Source: CAWUIO01 sp963922455 | GTDB taxonomy: Bacteria; Bacteroidota; Bacteroidia; Cytophagales; Microscillaceae | Assembly (NCBI GenBank): GCA_963922455.1 | Contig: CAWUIO010000016.1 | Coordinates: 1-64,000 of the forward strand | Direction: 5' to 3' | DNA length: 64,000 nt | Part shown: positions 35,142-43,100 of the stretch, piece by piece | Numbering within the stretch: the first letter of the stretch is position 1 | Layout: each line of letters opens with the position of its first letter | Program-made: the position numbers and the translations under genes | Notes under the pieces: generated by a model | What the model saw: the letters and a program-made list of their open reading frames with translations, nothing else | What the model was told of the DNA's origin: nothing | Databases searched by the model: none

Positions 35142-37610
35142 ATGCATGTTTTAGCCAGAAGATTTCCAATCTTTAATCACCTTAATGAGAAGAGCCCTTT
35201 GGTTTTTGGAAACTCGAGACGCCTCATACTTTTTTGCTTTATGCTGGGGGCGCTTTTTTTAAGCCTGGTGCCCAATCTAAGTGCCCAAGACAATGAGCCC
35301 GTGCAGATTCTTATCATTTCAGATCAATACGAGGCACAAAAAGCTAGTGAGGATTTAGAAAATGGGATTATTGACGAGATAGGGTCATTATTCAAAAACC
35401 GCATAAACCAAGAAATTAATGTGCTTTTTGGAGAATTTGACCTCGATCGTATGAATACCCAATTAGACGAAGCTTTTAATGATCCTGATGTTGATTTAGT
35501 CATAGGCTCAGGGGTCATTATTTCGGCTCTTATGGCTCAACGTAAAAGCTTCCCCAAGCCAGTAATAGCTTCGATTATTATCAACCCGATTTTACAAGAT
35601 GTTCCCCTTAGCCCCGAAGGTACATCAGGCTTATCCAACTTTACGTATCTACAAACTCCCTTTGACATTGAGCGGGATTTAAAGCAAATGCGTCGCATTA
35701 GCCCGTATAAAAAAGTCGGAGTACTGGCCCCAGAAGTATTAGGAAATGTTTTCCCTTTTATTTCTGAGAAGTTTTTCCCGGATATTTTTGGAAGAATCGG
35801 CTGCCAGTATGATTTGATATTTTTTAAGGAACCAGCCATATCTACGATAGAATCTATAGACCCCGATATTGATGCGGTTTATTTCTTACCGGCTTCCCAA
35901 AGTCTTACAGATGCCGATGAAGTTGCCTTATTGGAAGCCCTGAATCAGAGAAAAATTATGTCTTCGGCTATTATCGGGGATGATATGGTATATAAAGGCG
36001 CATTAATGGGATACAAGGCGCAACAAAACTTAGAGCTTATTCCTCGACGAATCGCTTTGACTTCTCTTAAAATTTTAGAGGGACAAAACGCATCAGAGCT
36101 TTCGGTCAAAATTCCTAACTATACCGAAAACTTGATGATCAATATGCTTACGGCCAAAAAGATTGGGAAATATCCTGACTTTGATTTGATGTCAGAATCT
36201 ACCTTGATCAATTTGAATATATTTGATACAGAGCGGACCCTTTCTTTGCCAGGAGCCATTGCTGAAGCCCTCAAAAATAACCTCAGTGCCCAAATTTCTC
36301 AGAAGGATGTTTCTTTGGCCGAAAAAGACATCTCTATAGCCAAATCAGACTATCTGCCTCAAGCCGATATCAGTTCAACGCTCAGTTTAATTGATGAAAA
36401 CAGTGCAGCCAATTCATTTGGTGCCCAGGGGCGATGGAACTTATCGGCCCAAGGAAATCTTAGCCAAATTCTATTAAGTGAGCCGGTCTTGGCCAACATT
36501 GCCATCCAGAAATATCTCCGAGAGGGTCAAAAATATGCCTTAGAAGAAGTGCAATTGGATATTACCAACGATGTGATTACCGCCTATTTGAATGTCCTGC
36601 AAAGCTTGACGAGTATCCGGGTACAACAAGATAACGTACGCATTACGCGGGAAAACTTAGACATCTCGACCGCCAAGGAAGCCGTAGGTTATTCAGGTGC
36701 CACAGATATCAATCGTTGGGAGTCGGAATTGGCCCAAAATAACATTGAGTTGAATAACCTAGAAGCGCAGTTTCGCCAGGCCCAATTCCAGCTAAACCAA
36801 CTACTCAACCGCCCCATTGGGGAAGAATTTAATATGGAGGAAGTAGAGTTGGAAGACGTTCCCCTCTTGGCTACCGACCCTCGAATGGACGAATTGATCA
36901 AGGATTATGGCCGCTTGGCTTTACTGGCCGATTTTCTGGTAGAAGAAGGAATGCGCTATTTGCCAGAATTGAAGCAATTAGATTATAATATCCTGGCTAC
37001 CCAAAGAAATGCAAAGTCTCAGAAAAGACGATTTTACATCCCCAATGTGACCTTGAGTGGTACCACCACGATCCCTATTGACCGCTATAAAGTGGTAAGC
37101 ACTCCATTTATGGATCAATTGGGGGGAGGATTGGTAACGGGTATTAATGACCCCACGTGGAGTTTTGGCCTTACGGCCTCCTACCCACTTTTTTCGGGAG
37201 ATTCCAGAAGAAGACAATTGCAAAGAACCCGTATTGAGTTATTACAATTGCGTGACCAACAAGCCCTATTGCGTCAACAACTAGAATTGGGAATCCGCTC
37301 TACCTTGGAAACCGCCGCCGCATCATTTTCAAATCTGGAATTATCTCAAACGGCGGCCCAAGCCGCAGCTAAAAACTTTCAAATTGTTCAAGATTCGTAT
37401 TCTCAGGGGATTGCCAATATTACTTCTCTCATTGATGCCCAAAATGCTTCCCTACAAACGGCATTAAATGCCGAAAATGCTTTTTACCAGTTTATTATTG
37501 ATATGATCCAAGTAGAAAGGGCCGTAGGGTTCTATTTTATCTTAGAGAGCCCAGAGGAGAGAGAGTCTTTTATTGAACGTCTAAACACCTTTATACTCAG
37601 TCAGAATTAA
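35142..37610 (+). CDS. Fusion of periplasmic substrate-binding-like domain and TolC outer membrane channel
   Basis: 822 residues from ATG 35142; the longer frame from TTG 35079 adds nothing recognisable. After a delayed signal sequence (LILFCFMLGALFLSLVPNLSAQ), residues ~50-330 look like an ABC substrate-binding/periplasmic binding fold (VQILIISDQYE, DLVIGSGVIIS, PVIASIIINP, KKVGVLAPEV, DAVYFLPASQSL). Residues ~370-815 are a TolC-type channel with two helical repeats (SLAEKDISIAKSDYLPQ and LAQNNIELNNLEAQFRQ). It lies 10 bp before the adaptor gene, so the two form an operon, but no pump gene is present. Confidence 0.8.
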   Translation: MHVLARRFPIFNHLNEKSPLVFGNSRRLILFCFMLGALFLSLVPNLSAQDNEPVQILIISDQYEAQKASEDLENGIIDEIGSLFKNRINQEINVLFGEFDLDRMNTQLDEAFNDPDVDLVIGSGVIISALMAQRKSFPKPVIASIIINPILQDVPLSPEGTSGLSNFTYLQTPFDIERDLKQMRRISPYKKVGVLAPEVLGNVFPFISEKFFPDIFGRIGCQYDLIFFKEPAISTIESIDPDIDAVYFLPASQSLTDADEVALLEALNQRKIMSSAIIGDDMVYKGALMGYKAQQNLELIPRRIALTSLKILEGQNASELSVKIPNYTENLMINMLTAKKIGKYPDFDLMSESTLINLNIFDTERTLSLPGAIAEALKNNLSAQISQKDVSLAEKDISIAKSDYLPQADISSTLSLIDENSAANSFGAQGRWNLSAQGNLSQILLSEPVLANIAIQKYLREGQKYALEEVQLDITNDVITAYLNVLQSLTSIRVQQDNVRITRENLDISTAKEAVGYSGATDINRWESELAQNNIELNNLEAQFRQAQFQLNQLLNRPIGEEFNMEEVELEDVPLLATDPRMDELIKDYGRLALLADFLVEEGMRYLPELKQLDYNILATQRNAKSQKRRFYIPNVTLSGTTTIPIDRYKVVSTPFMDQLGGGLVTGINDPTWSFGLTASYPLFSGDSRRRQLQRTRIELLQLRDQQALLRQQLELGIRSTLETAAASFSNLELSQTAAQAAAKNFQIVQDSYSQGIANITSLIDAQNASLQTALNAENAFYQFIIDMIQVERAVGFYFILESPEERESFIERLNTFILSQN

Positions 37611-37620
37611 AATTGAGATC

Positions 37621-38775
37621 ATGAAATTACAAACTAAAATCCTATTTATTGTTCTTATCTTGTTTGGTATGCTGGCGTGTGGAGGAGGAGAGGAACAAAC
37701 CCAAAAGGTACTACGTCCGGTGCGCTTTGGTACGGTAATGCGTTCGGGAAGCGGACAGGCGCACACCTTTTCGGGTACCGCCCAGGCAAGTTCCGAAACG
37801 AGTTTGAGTTTCCGGGTATCGGGCACCATTACGAATGTCAGTGTTAAGGTAGGGCAACGCGTACAAAGAGGCCAAATGATTTCCCAAATGGATGCCACAG
37901 ATTATAATGTGAGCTTTGAGCAGTCTTTGGCCCAACTAAAAAGCTCTCAAACCCAAATAAGCAGCTCCAAGGCACAACTGGTGAATGCCCGGTCCAATTT
38001 TGAGCGGGTAGAACTCCTGTATCAAAATAACAGCCTTCCTTTGAGCGATTATGATCAGGCTAAGTCTAGTTTCGAGGCGGCTCAATCTCAATACGATGCT
38101 GCCCTAGCCTCGGTGGCCGCGGCTCGTAAGCAAGTAGAGTCGGCCCAAAATCAAGTTAGTTATACAAGTTTGTCAGCTCCTATTTCTGGAATCATTACCC
38201 AGGTCCACGTAGAAGAAAACGAGCTGGTAGCTTCGGGGAACCCGGTAGTGACTTTGAGTACAACCGGTGATCCAGAAATTCAGGTGGGAGTCCCCGAAAA
38301 TTTTATCTCCAAAATCCGCTCGGGCCAAGAAGTGGATATCCACTTTTCTACCCTAGAAAACGGCAACTTTAAAGGGACGGTTAGTGAAGTGGGGTTTAGC
38401 GCCGATGGTGCCACCACCTATCCCGTGATTATTCAAATTATTAAGCCAAGTGAAGATATTCGCCCAGGTATGGCGGCTACGGTTACTTTTGAGTTTGGTA
38501 GCTCCAGTAAGTCAGAGAAAGCTTCTTATTTGGTAAGTCCGGTAGCTGCTATTGGAGAAGACGAAAAAGGCAGTTACGTCTTCAAACTCGAGAAAACCGG
38601 CGATAATTACACGGCTAAGCGTACCTCCGTAGAAATTGGGGAGCTTCTTCCCACCGGTTTCGAGATCAAAAAAGGGCTGAAAGAAGGCGACCGGGTGGCC
38701 ACGGCCGGGATCAAATCCTTGCTAGATGGCATGCACGTGAAGTTGATGGAGGATGAACAAGTAGGGCAGAATTAA
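37621..38775 (+). CDS. RND-type efflux periplasmic adaptor lipoprotein
   Basis: 384 residues. The lipobox LFGMLACGGG predicts lipid anchoring. Domains in order: first half of the lipoyl/barrel-sandwich (SFRVSGTITNVSVKVGQRVQRGQ), a coiled-coil hairpin (~95-175), second half lipoyl (TSLSAPISGIITQVHVEENE), beta-barrel (QVGVPENFISKIRSGQEVDI) and a membrane-proximal domain (~300-375). It should bridge an inner-membrane pump to the TolC channel encoded upstream. The usual third gene, the RND pump, is missing: the next gene is an unrelated Uma2 on the other strand. Confidence 0.92.
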   Translation: MKLQTKILFIVLILFGMLACGGGEEQTQKVLRPVRFGTVMRSGSGQAHTFSGTAQASSETSLSFRVSGTITNVSVKVGQRVQRGQMISQMDATDYNVSFEQSLAQLKSSQTQISSSKAQLVNARSNFERVELLYQNNSLPLSDYDQAKSSFEAAQSQYDAALASVAAARKQVESAQNQVSYTSLSAPISGIITQVHVEENELVASGNPVVTLSTTGDPEIQVGVPENFISKIRSGQEVDIHFSTLENGNFKGTVSEVGFSADGATTYPVIIQIIKPSEDIRPGMAATVTFEFGSSSKSEKASYLVSPVAAIGEDEKGSYVFKLEKTGDNYTAKRTSVEIGELLPTGFEIKKGLKEGDRVATAGIKSLLDGMHVKLMEDEQVGQN

Positions 38776-38792
38776 ACAAGTCAAGCCAAGGA

Positions 38793-39365
38793 TTATCCTG
38801 CCAATAGCTCATCCAGTTGAAGGCTAAAATGAGGAAGAATGTCTTCGCCCGTCAGCACTTCGGAGAAGGCTTGGTTTTTCCTCTCGCCATTTTCATGATA
38901 GATGTAGACGATTTGCTTTTTGGGGTCTATCAACCAGGCCAGTTGTACCCCTTGGCTTAACCATTCTTCCATCTTCTCCTGGGTTTGTTTCAAGCTGTCA
39001 GACTCGGATAGTAGCTCGATGACAAAATTGGGACAAACTCGGGCAAATCGTTTTCGCTCAGCGGGATCTACTTGATCTAATCGGAGGTGGCTTATCCAGG
39101 CTGCATCCGGGGCATACATCGCCCCGTTTTTTAGGGTATACCCTCCATTGGAATCGGAAACTTTTCCTAGTTTATACTGGCGGTTCCATATAACGAGCTC
39201 CGAAACCAAGTTGGAATTATGAAAACTGGTATCTAATCCGGTAGGTGTCATAATAAGTAGCTGGCCCTTAGCGTTTCGCTCAATCCTTAGATCCGGATTG
39301 GCCAAACAAAAAGCAAAGAGTTGTTCGTCGGTAAACTGTTCTAAGGGATTGATTTTAACTTGCAT
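38793..39365 (-). CDS. Uma2 family (DUF820) putative nuclease
   Basis: 190 residues with PD-(D/E)XK-like residues: APDAAWI, FVIELLSESDS and QLAWLIDPKKQIVYIY, the pattern of Uma2 proteins. Families of this kind are widespread and often expanded in cyanobacteria and Bacteroidota; a physiological role is unknown. It lies 17 bp after the convergent adaptor gene. Only one copy occurs in this window. Confidence 0.85.
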   Translation of the reverse strand: MQVKINPLEQFTDEQLFAFCLANPDLRIERNAKGQLLIMTPTGLDTSFHNSNLVSELVIWNRQYKLGKVSDSNGGYTLKNGAMYAPDAAWISHLRLDQVDPAERKRFARVCPNFVIELLSESDSLKQTQEKMEEWLSQGVQLAWLIDPKKQIVYIYHENGERKNQAFSEVLTGEDILPHFSLQLDELLAG

Positions 39366-39442
39366 ATCTTGTTTAAAATTGATTAAATATACTCAGAAAG
39401 CTCGAGAATGAAAAAAAATACTGGCTTATGGGCCCCGGTCAA

Positions 39443-39571
39443 GGCTTAGGGATGGAACGGCCTGTTTGAGCTCGTGTCGGCCAGTGGGGAAAGGCAGCGA
39501 GTAGTGACAGCCCGACCCGCGCGGGCAGGATTTTTCAAGGGAGTAAGCTCGTACTTGCGCGGGGAAGCCCC
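39443..39571 (+). repeat. Structured intergenic repeat, copy 7 (type 1)
   Basis: Begins GGCTTAGGGATGGAACGG and ends GGGGAAGCCCC. Inner stem CCCGCGC/GCGCGGG. The middle carries the type 1 GGGGAAAGGCAGCGAG sequence. Its loop (about 34 nt between stem halves) differs from other copies. Confidence 0.87.
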
Positions 39572-39659
39572 TAGAAAACCCGCTCCGACACTTAGGAGAA
39601 AACCCAGGGCATCTCGAAAAGAAGTGCCGGGTAGACCTTTGTATTCCCGTCTAAAAAAT

Positions 39660-39700
39660 AGCCCCCCTTGGCCATAAAAAATTGCCTGGGGGCTTTCCTT
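39660..39700 (+). terminator. Terminator-like hairpin upstream of the EEP gene
   Basis: AGCCCCC (39660-39666) pairs with GGGGGCT (39688-39694) over a 21-nt loop and is followed by TTCCTTTC. Which transcript it would end is unclear, since no plus-strand gene precedes it closely. Confidence 0.4.
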
Positions 39701-39728
39701 TCTCGAATGGGGGGCGTATTATTAGGAT

Positions 39729-40553
39729 ATGAAAAACCTACTATTTTTATGGCTGTTCCTACCCGGAACCCTACTGGCCCAAACTATGAAAGTATGCACC
39801 TTTAACATCCGCTACGATAATCCTAAGGATGGCTACCACCAATGGAGCAACCGAAGGCCCATCGTACAGGATTTTTTACGCTATGAAGCCCCCGATTTTA
39901 TCGGCTTGCAGGAGGCCCTCAAGCATCAAATTGAAGCCATTGCCACCGCTATGCCCGGCTACGCTTGGATCGGCGTAGGCCGAGATGATGGGGTGGACCA
40001 AGGCGAGTTTTCTCCTATTTTTTACCAAGCCGAACGCTGGAAACTCTTGGATAATGGCACCTTCTGGCTGTCCGAATCGCCTACATCGCCCTCTAAATCC
40101 TGGGATGCTGCCTTACCCCGGATTTGTACCTTTGGTAAATTTCAAGACCGGGCCAGTGGGGAGGTGGTGTTTGTGTTTAACACCCATTACGACCATAAAG
40201 GGACAGAAGCCCGGGCCCAGTCTTCCCAGGTGATTGTATCCCAAATTCGGCAGATTAGTGGGGGGAACAAGACCGTCCTAATGGGCGATTTTAACTCCCT
40301 ACCCGAAAAGCCAGCGATCCAAGAAATCCTGGAGGCCCAACTAAAAGATGCATTTACCGAAGCGCTTATCCGTTACGGAAGCGTGGGTACCTACAATGAT
40401 TTTGACCTCCAAAAAGTGCCGGAAAACCGCATAGATTACATCTTTTACTCAGCCGATTGGCAATGTACGCGCTACGGGGTAGACAGCCGGGTGATTGAGG
40501 GGCGCTATCTCTCCGATCATTTCCCTGTCATTGTTCATTTAGAAAACCCTTGA
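39729..40553 (+). CDS. Exported endonuclease/exonuclease/phosphatase (EEP) family hydrolase
   Basis: 274 residues with a short signal peptide (LLFLWLFLPGTLLAQ). Core EEP motifs: FNIRYDN, GLQEA, THYDHKG, GDFNSLP and the C-terminal SDHFPVIV give the metal-dependent catalytic site. Exported members of this group hydrolyse phosphodiesters of lipids, nucleic acids or inositols. Substrate unknown. It is close to the next GNAT gene (12 bp), so probably co-transcribed. Confidence 0.9.
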   Translation: MKNLLFLWLFLPGTLLAQTMKVCTFNIRYDNPKDGYHQWSNRRPIVQDFLRYEAPDFIGLQEALKHQIEAIATAMPGYAWIGVGRDDGVDQGEFSPIFYQAERWKLLDNGTFWLSESPTSPSKSWDAALPRICTFGKFQDRASGEVVFVFNTHYDHKGTEARAQSSQVIVSQIRQISGGNKTVLMGDFNSLPEKPAIQEILEAQLKDAFTEALIRYGSVGTYNDFDLQKVPENRIDYIFYSADWQCTRYGVDSRVIEGRYLSDHFPVIVHLENP

Positions 40554-40564
40554 TACTTAGGGCC

Positions 40565-41104
40565 ATGGCTACTTTAGAGATTCAAACGGAACGCTTACTA
40601 CTGCGCGATTATGTCCCAGAGGACTGGCAAGCGGCCCATCGTTATGCCCATCGTCCCGAGAATATTGAGTTTATGATTTGGGGGCCCAATACCCCAGACC
40701 AGACCCGGGAATTTATTCAAAAATGCATGGGGCAACAAAGGCAAGACCCTCGCCGGGACTTTGAATTGGCTGTAGTTTTACGGGAAACTCAAGAAGTTAT
40801 TGGGGGCTGTGGCATGCGTATTCATACCGAAAACCCCAAACGAGGCGATTTAGGGTATATACTCCATGCAGACTACTGGTCGCAGGGCTATACCACCGAA
40901 GCGGCCCTGGGCCTGATCGATTACTGTATGCGTGCCTATGATTTGGAGGAAGTCCAGGCTACTTGTGATGTCCGCAACATAGCCTCACAAAGGGTTATGG
41001 AAAAGTGCGGCATGCAAAGAGTAAAGATGATCAAAGCCGATAAAATGGAAACAGGCCGGGTACGGGATACCTATCTTTACGAAAGATTTTTAGACGGAGT
41101 ATAG
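40565..41104 (+). CDS. RimJ/RimL-type GNAT N-acetyltransferase
   Basis: 179 residues from ATG 40565; an in-frame TTG at 40550 overlaps the previous stop. The start LEIQTERLLLRDYVPED, the middle GCGMRIHTEN and GYILHADYWSQGYTTEAALGLI (acetyl-CoA loop Q-G-Y-T-T-E-A), and CDVRNIASQRVMEKCGM are hallmarks of the RimJ/RimL group that acetylates alpha-amino groups of proteins or small molecules. The last base of the TAG stop is the first base of repeat copy 8. Confidence 0.9.
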   Translation: MATLEIQTERLLLRDYVPEDWQAAHRYAHRPENIEFMIWGPNTPDQTREFIQKCMGQQRQDPRRDFELAVVLRETQEVIGGCGMRIHTENPKRGDLGYILHADYWSQGYTTEAALGLIDYCMRAYDLEEVQATCDVRNIASQRVMEKCGMQRVKMIKADKMETGRVRDTYLYERFLDGV

Positions 41105-41280
41105 GGGCTGCCCCCGGCGATTCATGTATGCGCCCCCTTTGAAAAAGAGTGCCGCCGGGGTCGGGCTTTCGCTACTCGCTGGCCTACGCGCCTACCAGCG
41201 GCGAGCTCAAACAGGCCGCTCTATCCCTCAGCCTTATGAAGAGGAGAGAGCCGAGAAGAGAGAGGAGAGATTTTGGAGGG
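41104..41280 (-). repeat. Structured intergenic repeat, copy 8 (type 2) with purine tail
   Basis: The element proper is 41104-41233: GGCTGAGGGATAG to GGGGGCAGCCCC, with inner stem CCCCGGCG/CGCCGGGG and central stem CGCTGG/CCAGCG. A purine-rich tail follows to 41280. It overlaps the GNAT stop codon by one base. Copy 9, about 1 kb away, is nearly identical except in the centre, and the toxin-antitoxin pair lies between them. Confidence 0.88.
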
Positions 41281-41350
41281 TTTATGTTCCTGGGGGTATT
41301 CTTCTTGGCGTTCCGAAGAAATCTGTGGGGCTATCCAAGGTACTTGTACT

Positions 41351-41770
41351 TTACTCATTTTCCATTTTGGCGAGATATTCTTTGGGGTTTAAGATAGACA
41401 ACTGACTTTCTTTGTAATCTTTTGTATTGCGGCTTAGGATGATGCGATGTCCCGCAAGCACCGCACAGAAATTTTGTACACTATCCTCAAAATCCTTGAA
41501 GTTTGATTGGGCCGCTTGTTCGATAACTTGCTGGTTTACAGGTTCCATACGGACAATTTCCAAGATTTTTCTGGTCATAATATCGGCCCTGGCTTTATTT
41601 TCTAGCCTTCCTACTATGTAATGTATATTCGTGATACTTATGGGAGAGGTATATAACTCCACCCCAGCCGCGATAGAATTAGCAATTAATTTCTTTATAT
41701 CCTCCGAAAAGGGTTTTCTATCTAGAAGTAAGTCAAGCAGTACATCCGAATCAAGGAATAGCTTATTCAT
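41351..41770 (-). CDS. PIN domain toxin of a type II toxin-antitoxin pair
   Basis: 139 residues. The N-terminus LFLDSDVLLDLLLDR gives the first acidic catalytic residues, NFKDFEDSVQNFCAV the central one, and LSRNTKDYKES the C-terminal one of the PIN ribonuclease fold (VapC-like). The start overlaps the antitoxin stop by four bases, so the pair is translationally coupled. The target RNA is unknown. Flanked by direct repeats (copies 8 and 9). Confidence 0.87.
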   Translation of the reverse strand: MNKLFLDSDVLLDLLLDRKPFSEDIKKLIANSIAAGVELYTSPISITNIHYIVGRLENKARADIMTRKILEIVRMEPVNQQVIEQAAQSNFKDFEDSVQNFCAVLAGHRIILSRNTKDYKESQLSILNPKEYLAKMENE

Positions 41771-42027
41771 TTGCCCAAGTATTTTTCTATTAAGGCGTCT
41801 TGCAGTACTTCTTGATAAGAAGTAAAATCAGGCGGTAGCGAAACCGCTCCTTGTAACTCCTCTAAAACTTTTAAGGAAGACTCTTTTTTTCCCGTTTCTT
41901 TGGCTTGGGTCAAAGATTTTAAGTATTCCTCTACAATATTGGAGAGGCTCTTTCCATGGGATTTAGCATAGACTTTTGCCTGCTCAGCAACCAAGGGATT
42001 GATAGATAAAGTTAATTTGTAATTCAT
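41767..42027 (-). CDS. Antitoxin, DUF6364-like, partner of the PIN toxin
   Basis: 86 residues from ATG 42027 (MNYKLTLSINP); the frame extends to 42075, but that part contains the promoter region. The N-terminal ~38 residues (LTLSINPLVAEQAKVYAKSHGKSLSNIVEEYL) form a ribbon-helix-helix-like DNA-binding fold, and the acidic C-terminus should block the toxin. Such antitoxins usually repress their own promoter, which fits the palindrome upstream. Confidence 0.82.
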   Translation of the reverse strand: MNYKLTLSINPLVAEQAKVYAKSHGKSLSNIVEEYLKSLTQAKETGKKESSLKVLEELQGAVSLPPDFTSYQEVLQDALIEKYLGK

Positions 42028-42075
42028 ACGTAAAAAATTTACGTACAATATACAAAATTCTTGCTTTTCCTTCAA
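42028..42075 (-). promoter_or_regulatory. Operator and candidate promoter of the toxin-antitoxin operon
   Basis: ACGTAAA and TTTACGT (42028-42034 and 42038-42044) form a palindrome directly before the antitoxin ATG. On the minus strand TTG (42075-42073) is followed after 20 nt by TATATTG (42052-42046), close to the phylum promoter form. The start point would fall inside the palindrome, suited to autorepression. Confidence 0.45.
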
Positions 42076-42086
42076 GCAGAATTCAC

Positions 42087-42139
42087 CTGCTCGGCCGCAA
42101 ATGGGTTGCGCTTATAGTTTTCGGGCCTTTGTAAGGCCC
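42087..42139. repeat. Companion hairpin motif, second copy
   Basis: CTGCTCGGCCGC at 42087, ATGGGTTGCGCTT, then a hairpin GGGCCTT-tgt-AAGGCCC. The first 30 bp resemble 8418-8447, whose hairpin is GGCATT-ggt-AATGCC: stem sequence changed, three-base loop and pairing kept. It ends 16 bp before repeat copy 9. Confidence 0.6.
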
Positions 42140-42155
42140 TTAATACCATAAACAA

Positions 42156-42306
42156 GGGGCTGCCCCCGGCGATTCATGTATGCGCCCCCTTTGAAAAAGA
42201 GTGCCGCCGGGGTCGGGCTGAGTTTATCCCGTAGGGACCTGCCGCTCTATCCCTCAGCCTTATGAAGAGGAGAGAGCCGAGAAGAGAGAGGAGAGATTTT
42301 GGAGGG
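42156..42306 (-). repeat. Structured intergenic repeat, copy 9 (centre replaced)
   Basis: The element is 42156-42259, followed by a purine tail to 42306. Both outer parts are identical to copy 8, but 47 bp of the conserved centre are replaced by 21 bp that contain a small hairpin TCCC-gta-GGGA. Outer and inner stems are intact. This shows that the centre can be exchanged as a unit. Confidence 0.85.
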
Positions 42307-42453
42307 AGGCCCTAAGATGCTCCTTTGCCTTGTAGCTCAGATACAGTTTGTTTCAAGAATATTCAGTTAGGTTTTTTTTGCTAGACCAAGGGCATAAACA
42401 GGAAAAGCTTGGGAAAAGCACGGAATACATCCGTGCAGGAGGGTGGTCAATGC

Positions 42454-42945
42454 TTAGCGATGTTGATCAATGTAGATGATATTTCCATCGGGGTCCTTTA
42501 CCATAAAACTGCCAGGGCCTGAGCCACTTTCACCCACTTCGGTTTCCAGTTTGATTCCTTGGGCTTTGAGATGTTGCTGAATCTGGCGGACATCCTCAAA
42601 GGACTCGGTGTTTTGGCCGCTCTCATCCCAGCCGGGGTTAAAAGTCATAATGTTTCCCTCAAACATGCCGTGAAATATGCCGATCAAAGCATTTTCGTTT
42701 TTTAAGATGAAGTAATTTTGCTCGAAGCTGCCCGCCAATACGGTAAAGCCTAGATTTTCGTAGAAATCCTTGGAAGTTTGCAGGTCTTTTACACTCAGGC
42801 TTAGGGAAAATGCTCCTAGTTTCATATTCGTAGTATTAAATTGTTTTGGATTGTTTTCGGGAGATAATGTAGCAACATCTGTCTGGGCTTGTCGATGGAG
42901 CCCCAAGAGGGCCAAAAGGCTTAGGACGATGAGATAGGTTTTCAT
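42454..42945 (-). CDS. Exported VOC (glyoxalase/bleomycin resistance) superfamily protein
   Basis: 163 residues. A signal peptide (YLIVLSLLALLGLHRQAQ) precedes a single VOC module (~42-160): LGAFSLSLSVKDLQTSKDFYENLGF and GPGSFMVKDPDGNIIYIDQH, the beta-alpha-beta-beta-beta pattern with a C-terminal aspartate/His region. Glyoxalase-fold proteins are usually cytoplasmic, so the export signal is notable; an internal ATG at the module start (MKLGAFSL) would give a cytoplasmic form. Function unknown. Confidence 0.83.
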   Translation of the reverse strand: MKTYLIVLSLLALLGLHRQAQTDVATLSPENNPKQFNTTNMKLGAFSLSLSVKDLQTSKDFYENLGFTVLAGSFEQNYFILKNENALIGIFHGMFEGNIMTFNPGWDESGQNTESFEDVRQIQQHLKAQGIKLETEVGESGSGPGSFMVKDPDGNIIYIDQHR

Positions 42946-43100
42946 GTAAAAGGTAAATTATGTGTATACAGGCAATAGACAAGACTTAATTTAAGAAAAG
43001 TAGTAAAAAATTAGAAAGCTGGAAAAATAAAAAGGCAAAAAGATGGGCTGACCTTTGTATTTGTATTGCAAAAAGTAAGTAAGAAGGACAGGAGAACTGG

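Larger units (their letters stand above)
39366..39728. other. 363-bp intergenic region with repeat copy 7 and a hairpin
   Basis: Holds the structured repeat at 39443-39571 and a terminator-like hairpin at 39660-39694. No reading frame looks coding. Confidence 0.5.
42076..42453. other. Intergenic region with companion hairpin motif and repeat copy 9
   Basis: Contains the motif at 42087-42139 and repeat copy 9 at 42156-42306. The remaining 147 bp to the VOC gene show nothing identifiable. Confidence 0.5.

Noticed and set aside
39474..39677. Plus-strand frame of 67 codons
   Set aside because: Begins inside repeat copy 7 and is Arg/Pro-rich like other repeat-derived frames.
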